NCBI GenBank assembly: GCA_900546385.1 | Contig: URCT01000056.1 | Span: 1 to 16,451 of the forward strand | Reading direction: 5' to 3' | Length of the DNA stretch: 16,451 nucleotides | From: an uncultured Eubacteriales bacterium | GTDB taxonomy: Bacteria > Bacillota > Clostridia > Oscillospirales > CAG-382 | Shown: positions 13,839 to 16,451 of the stretch, piece after piece | How positions within the stretch are numbered: the stretch's first letter is position 1 | How the letters are laid out: every line of letters begins with the position of its first letter | The notes under the pieces: generated by a model | Seen by the model: only the letters and a program-made list of their open reading frames with translations | Databases searched by the model: none | What the model was told of the DNA's origin: nothing | Position numbers and translations under genes: made by a program

Positions 13839-15612
13839 GACCGTCACGCTCCTTTCCGTTTGCAGTGTCTTTGGCAAATGCAGCCCGTTCCTCCGGGAAC
13901 TGCGAGAAATAGATTTCGCGGTATGTTTCGCATTCGTTCATCAAGGCTTCGTGCGTGCCGCTGCCGGCCAAATGGCCGTTGTCAAGTACTAAAATGCAGT
14001 CGGCTTCGCGGATGCCGGCAATGCGCTGGGACACCAAAAAGGTGGTTACACCCGAAAGCGAAGCAATCGCCTTGCGCAGAGCCGCGTCGGTGGCATAGTC
14101 GAGCGCGCTGGAGCTGTCGTCCAAAATCAAGATCTCCGGCTGCTTGACAAGCGTCCGTGCAATCGAAAGACGCTGCTTTTGACCGCCGGACAGGTTGCCG
14201 CCGTTCTGTTCGAGCTTGAAATCGAGCTTTCCCGGCTTTGCTTCAACCACGGCTTTGGCTTGGGCGATTTCGAGTGTCTTCCAAAGCGCATTGTCGTCGG
14301 CGTTTTCGTTGCCCCACAGCAGGTTTTCGCGGACGGTGCCCTTAAACAGCCGCGCACGTTGGGCGACTGTGCCGACTTTGCCGCAGAGATCGGTGCGTGT
14401 GTAGTCGCGCACATCGATGCCATCGACCAAAACATGGCCTTCCGATGCGTCATAATCGCGTGCAATTAAGCTTACGAGCGTCGATTTGCCGCTGCCCGTA
14501 CCGCCGATAATGCCGATGGTTTGGCCTTTTGCGGCCGCAAACGAGATATCGGTAAGGCTGGGCGCGCCGGCGTTTTGATAGGTAAAGGTGACATGGTCAA
14601 AAACCACGGCGTTTTTCGTGTCGGAATCCTTTGCCGCCGTCGAAGCCGGATAGGCCATCGCGGGCTTTTCGTCCAACACCGCCGCCACGCGTTCGCCGCA
14701 GGCAATGGATTTGTTGAGCGTGATGATGAGGGATGCGAGCTTAACCAGCTCCACGATCATTTGGAGCATATAGTTGTACAGCGCGACCGTTTGGCCTTGC
14801 TGCATATGACCGAGGTTCACCTGAATGGCCGAGGTGTGAATGAGTGCCACGGCGGCAAGGTTGATGAGCACATAGGTGATCGGATTGAGAAGTGCCGAAA
14901 GACGGCCGACGAATTCGTTTAAGTGCGTTAAGGCGCGGTTGCTTTGCGCGAATTCCTCCACCGACTGCTGTTCGCGGCAGAAAGCGCGGATGACGCGCAC
15001 GCCGGTCAGATTCTCACGTGTTAATCCGGTTACTGTATCAAGCCCTGCCTGTGCTTTGCGGAATAGCGGAATGCTCACCGACATGATGAAAAGAATGACG
15101 GCAAACAGAATCGGAATGGTCACGGCAAAAATAAGCGCGCACCGCACATTGACGGTAAAGGCCATGACCATCGAGCCGAGAACGATGAACGGACTGCGGA
15201 TGAGCAGCCGCAGAGCCATGTTCAAGCCGTTCTGCACTTGGTTGACATCGTCGGAAAGCCGCGTGATGAGCGTGTCCGTGCCGAGCGTGTCGAGCGACGA
15301 AAACGAGAGGCTCTGAATGTGGTCGAACAGGCGCTTTCGCAGATCGGCGGCAATGCCGACGCTGGCCTTGGCGGCAAAGAACTGCGCTGTGACAGTGCAG
15401 GTAAGACCGACAGCCGCCATGACAAGGAGCAAGAAAAAGCACCGCACGATATACGGCTTGTCGCCTTTTGCAACGCCGACATCGATCATTTGCGCCACCA
15501 CCACCGGGACAAGCAGGTCAAAGACGACCTCTAAAAATTTGAAGGTCGGCGCAAGAACACTGTCTTTGGTGTGTGCTTTTAAGATCGGCGAAAGGCTTTT
15601 GAGTTTTTTCAA
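13822..15612 (-). CDS. ABC exporter half-transporter, degenerate-site subunit (BmrC/YheI-like)
   Basis: First gene of the exporter operon, 596 residues from a TTG start. Six transmembrane helices (about 20-300) precede an ATPase with Walker A GGTGSGKS (370-377), Q418, a normal signature LSGGQ (474-478), and Walker B ILILDD where D499 replaces the catalytic Glu. The switch His is Gln (Q529 in LVSQRIAGI). This is the known pattern for the degenerate half of heterodimeric exporters. The TTG at 15612 is chosen because GGAGGG lies six bases before it and the protein then begins KKLKSLSPILKAH, like relatives. The open frame extends to an ATG at 15750, but that would start upstream of the promoter. 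The cargo is unknown. Confidence 0.9.
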   Translation of the reverse strand: MKKLKSLSPILKAHTKDSVLAPTFKFLEVVFDLLVPVVVAQMIDVGVAKGDKPYIVRCFFLLLVMAAVGLTCTVTAQFFAAKASVGIAADLRKRLFDHIQSLSFSSLDTLGTDTLITRLSDDVNQVQNGLNMALRLLIRSPFIVLGSMVMAFTVNVRCALIFAVTIPILFAVILFIMSVSIPLFRKAQAGLDTVTGLTRENLTGVRVIRAFCREQQSVEEFAQSNRALTHLNEFVGRLSALLNPITYVLINLAAVALIHTSAIQVNLGHMQQGQTVALYNYMLQMIVELVKLASLIITLNKSIACGERVAAVLDEKPAMAYPASTAAKDSDTKNAVVFDHVTFTYQNAGAPSLTDISFAAAKGQTIGIIGGTGSGKSTLVSLIARDYDASEGHVLVDGIDVRDYTRTDLCGKVGTVAQRARLFKGTVRENLLWGNENADDNALWKTLEIAQAKAVVEAKPGKLDFKLEQNGGNLSGGQKQRLSIARTLVKQPEILILDDSSSALDYATDAALRKAIASLSGVTTFLVSQRIAGIREADCILVLDNGHLAGSGTHEALMNECETYREIYFSQFPEERAAFAKDTANGKERDGHEENR

Positions 15613-15647
15613 AGAAATCCCTCCGTGAATTGTAATCTTTTCTTTAT

Positions 15648-15676
15648 AGTATACCCGATTTTGCGCCGAATGTAAA
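15648..15676 (-). promoter_or_regulatory. Promoter of the ABC exporter operon
   Basis: On the minus strand TTTACA (15676-15671), 17 bases, TATACT (15653-15648). Both hexamers match five of six. Transcription should start near 15641, about 29 bases before the TTG start. Confidence 0.83.
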
Positions 15677-15693
15677 GAGGGGTTTTCCGCGAA

Positions 15694-15705
15694 ATTGTCA
15701 ACAAT
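15694..15705. promoter_or_regulatory. Small inverted repeat upstream of the exporter promoter
   Basis: ATTGT-CA-ACAAT lies about 18 bases upstream of the exporter -35 in the divergent intergenic region. It could be a regulator site for either gene. At five bases per arm it may be chance. Confidence 0.3.
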
Positions 15706-15798
15706 GTGTAACGATGGAAAAAAACGGGTATTTTCCGAAAAAAACTGCATAGCATAGTAACGGCCATGATGAAATGTTTACGGGAAAGGACTGGGGAT

Positions 15799-16224
15799 AT
15801 GTCAGCCAAACGAAAAAAGAGAGCAACGGGACAAAAGCCGCTTGCAAAAGCGCTTGCCATGGGAACGTTGACGGGAAGCCTTGTATGGATCGGGTTGCTG
15901 ATCGCGGCGTCGTTGCTCATTGTGCGCGGAAGCGAACCGGAAAAGCTGATTTTGCCGTGTGTATTTCTTCTTGCGGCGTGTGCGGCGGCAAGTGCCGGAG
16001 CGGTTTGTTCGCGTTTTGCCGCGTGCGGTGTTTTGGTATCGGGACTTGCCGTGGGCGGCATTTTGCTTTGTGTTGTATGGGTGTTATCGCTTGCGCTTGC
16101 CTTTGGCACCGGCGGCAGTGCTTCGCCGGCACTCAAGGTGCTTTTATGTGCGGAATTTCCGCTATTTGCCACGATCGGAGCCAAGCTTGCCTGCGGGAAA
16201 AGCGCCGCGAAGCGGCGCCGGTGA
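15799..16224 (+). CDS. Small four-helix membrane protein, possibly TIGR04086/YrzE-like
   Basis: A 141-residue integral membrane protein of unknown function. A basic N-terminus (SAKRKKRATGQK) is followed by four hydrophobic segments at about 19-41, 49-70, 75-102 and 111-131, and a basic end (AAKRRR). Size and topology resemble the TIGR04086 (YrzE) family of Firmicutes, but no residue motif proves this. The ATG at 15799 follows AAAGGA by eight bases. An in-frame ATG pair at 15766 has no SD. The last codons are read from a GCGCCGC-GAA-GCGGCGC hairpin, and the TGA stop forms the first bases of the next one, so the gene end seems to have been overrun by the repeat cluster. Confidence 0.75.
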   Translation: MSAKRKKRATGQKPLAKALAMGTLTGSLVWIGLLIAASLLIVRGSEPEKLILPCVFLLAACAAASAGAVCSRFAACGVLVSGLAVGGILLCVVWVLSLALAFGTGGSASPALKVLLCAEFPLFATIGAKLACGKSAAKRRR

Positions 16225-16285
16225 GGCGTGGGCTTGCCCACGCCTCAGAGCCGCCGCAGGCGGCGCAAAGCACGCGGAGTGTGCT
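16202..16285. repeat. Cluster of four tandem GC-rich hairpins
   Basis: In order: GCGCCGC/GCGGCGC with loop GAA (16202-16218); TGAGGCGTGGGC/GCCCACGCCTCA with loop TT (16222-16247); GCCGCC/GGCGGC with loop GCA (16250-16264); AGCACGC/GTGTGCT with loop GGA (16269-16285). Arms are unrelated in sequence, and most loops are three bases. Only a few bases separate them. Confidence 0.85.
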
Positions 16286-16307
16286 GCCCCGAATGGGGCG
16301 CTTTTTT
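16286..16307 (+). terminator. Rho-independent terminator of the small membrane protein gene
   Basis: GCCCC (16286-16290), loop GAAT, GGGGC (16295-16299), GC, then six T (16302-16307). Confidence 0.85.
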
Positions 16308-16309
16308 GT

Positions 16310-16357
16310 CCTACTTTTTGTGCCTAACAAAAAGTAGGAGTTGCCGCGAAGCGGCAA
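16310..16357. repeat. Two further hairpins of the end cluster
   Basis: CCTACTTTTTGT (16310-16321) and ACAAAAAGTAGG (16327-16338) form a perfect 12-bp stem around GCCTA. TTGCCGC/GCGGCAA with loop GAA (16341-16357) follows. The latter matches, inverted, the GCCGC-TTC-GCGGC hairpin at 169-181. Confidence 0.85.
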
Positions 16358-16451
16358 AGGATTTAATTGGGTTAGTGCGAAGTTGTAGTTTTGTGTGCTG
16401 ATTCGAGGTTTGCAGAACCTCGAATCTCCTTTTGGGAAGGTTTTAATTTTG
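16343..16451 (-). repeat. Structured intergenic repeat, copy 3 (inverted relative to copies 1 and 2)
   Basis: Read on the minus strand it begins CAAAATTAAAACC at the window edge. It has a small first hairpin (CCTT...AAGG), the invariant CGAGGTTCTGCAAACCTCG hairpin (16422-16404) whose stem is extended here to 11 bp by GATT/AATC, then AATCAGC, CAACTTCGCAC and GCCGC-TTC-GCGGC. It aligns with 72-181 with roughly ten mismatches and one gap. The repeat probably continues past the window. Confidence 0.85.

Noticed and set aside
15613..15750. 46-codon N-terminal extension of the first exporter gene
   Set aside because: It includes the promoter (15648-15676) and SD region, so it would be untranscribed. 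The TTG at 15612 has a well-placed GGAGGG.
72..16451. Composite transposon bounded by inverted repeats
   Set aside because: No transposase, no target duplication visible, and the contents are core metabolic genes. Dispersed repeats are the simpler explanation.

Overview
The window looks like ordinary chromosome of a low-to-middle GC Gram-positive anaerobe, most likely a gut clostridium of the Oscillospiraceae/Ruminococcaceae type. That placement is inferred from strong GGAGG-type ribosome binding sites, a lipobox on the solute-binding protein, an occasional TTG start, a heterodimeric BmrCD-like exporter, and intergenic regions full of short GC-rich hairpins. I see no phage, transposase, CRISPR, tRNA or rRNA gene.

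Layout on the left: structured repeats (1-202), then pyruvate kinase (269-1693) with its own terminator. Next comes a complete branched-chain amino acid uptake operon: lipoprotein binding protein (1966-3123), permeases LivH and LivM, and ATPases LivG and LivF (to 6956). It has a recognisable promoter, two inverted repeats in its leader, and a 270-base hairpin-rich gap between the binding protein and the permeases. A back-to-back hairpin pair at 6974-7046 separates it from a convergent gene, a threonine aldolase family enzyme (7047-8078, minus).

Middle: a repeat-rich gap (8079-8388), a secreted subtilisin-family protease (8389-9918, minus) with a clear extended -10 promoter, then a previously easy-to-miss tiny gene (10225-10332, minus, 35 codons). 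The tiny gene has its own SD, candidate -10, long leader and terminator. It lies divergent to a GH4 alpha-galactosidase of the MelA type (10668-11990, plus), which has its own promoter.

Right: a two-gene ABC exporter operon (minus, 15612 down to 12069). Its subunits overlap by 17 bases and are asymmetric: the degenerate ATPase-site residues complement each other in the way known for BmrCD/TM287-288. Divergent from it is a small four-helix membrane protein (15799-16224). Its stop codon lies inside a run of hairpins that continues to the window end and finishes in an inverted copy of the repeat at the window start.

The genes are mostly independent housekeeping or nutrient units: glycolysis, amino acid uptake, amino acid breakdown, extracellular proteolysis, galactoside use and export. 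The least explained parts are the modular hairpin repeats at both ends and the 35-residue peptide gene.
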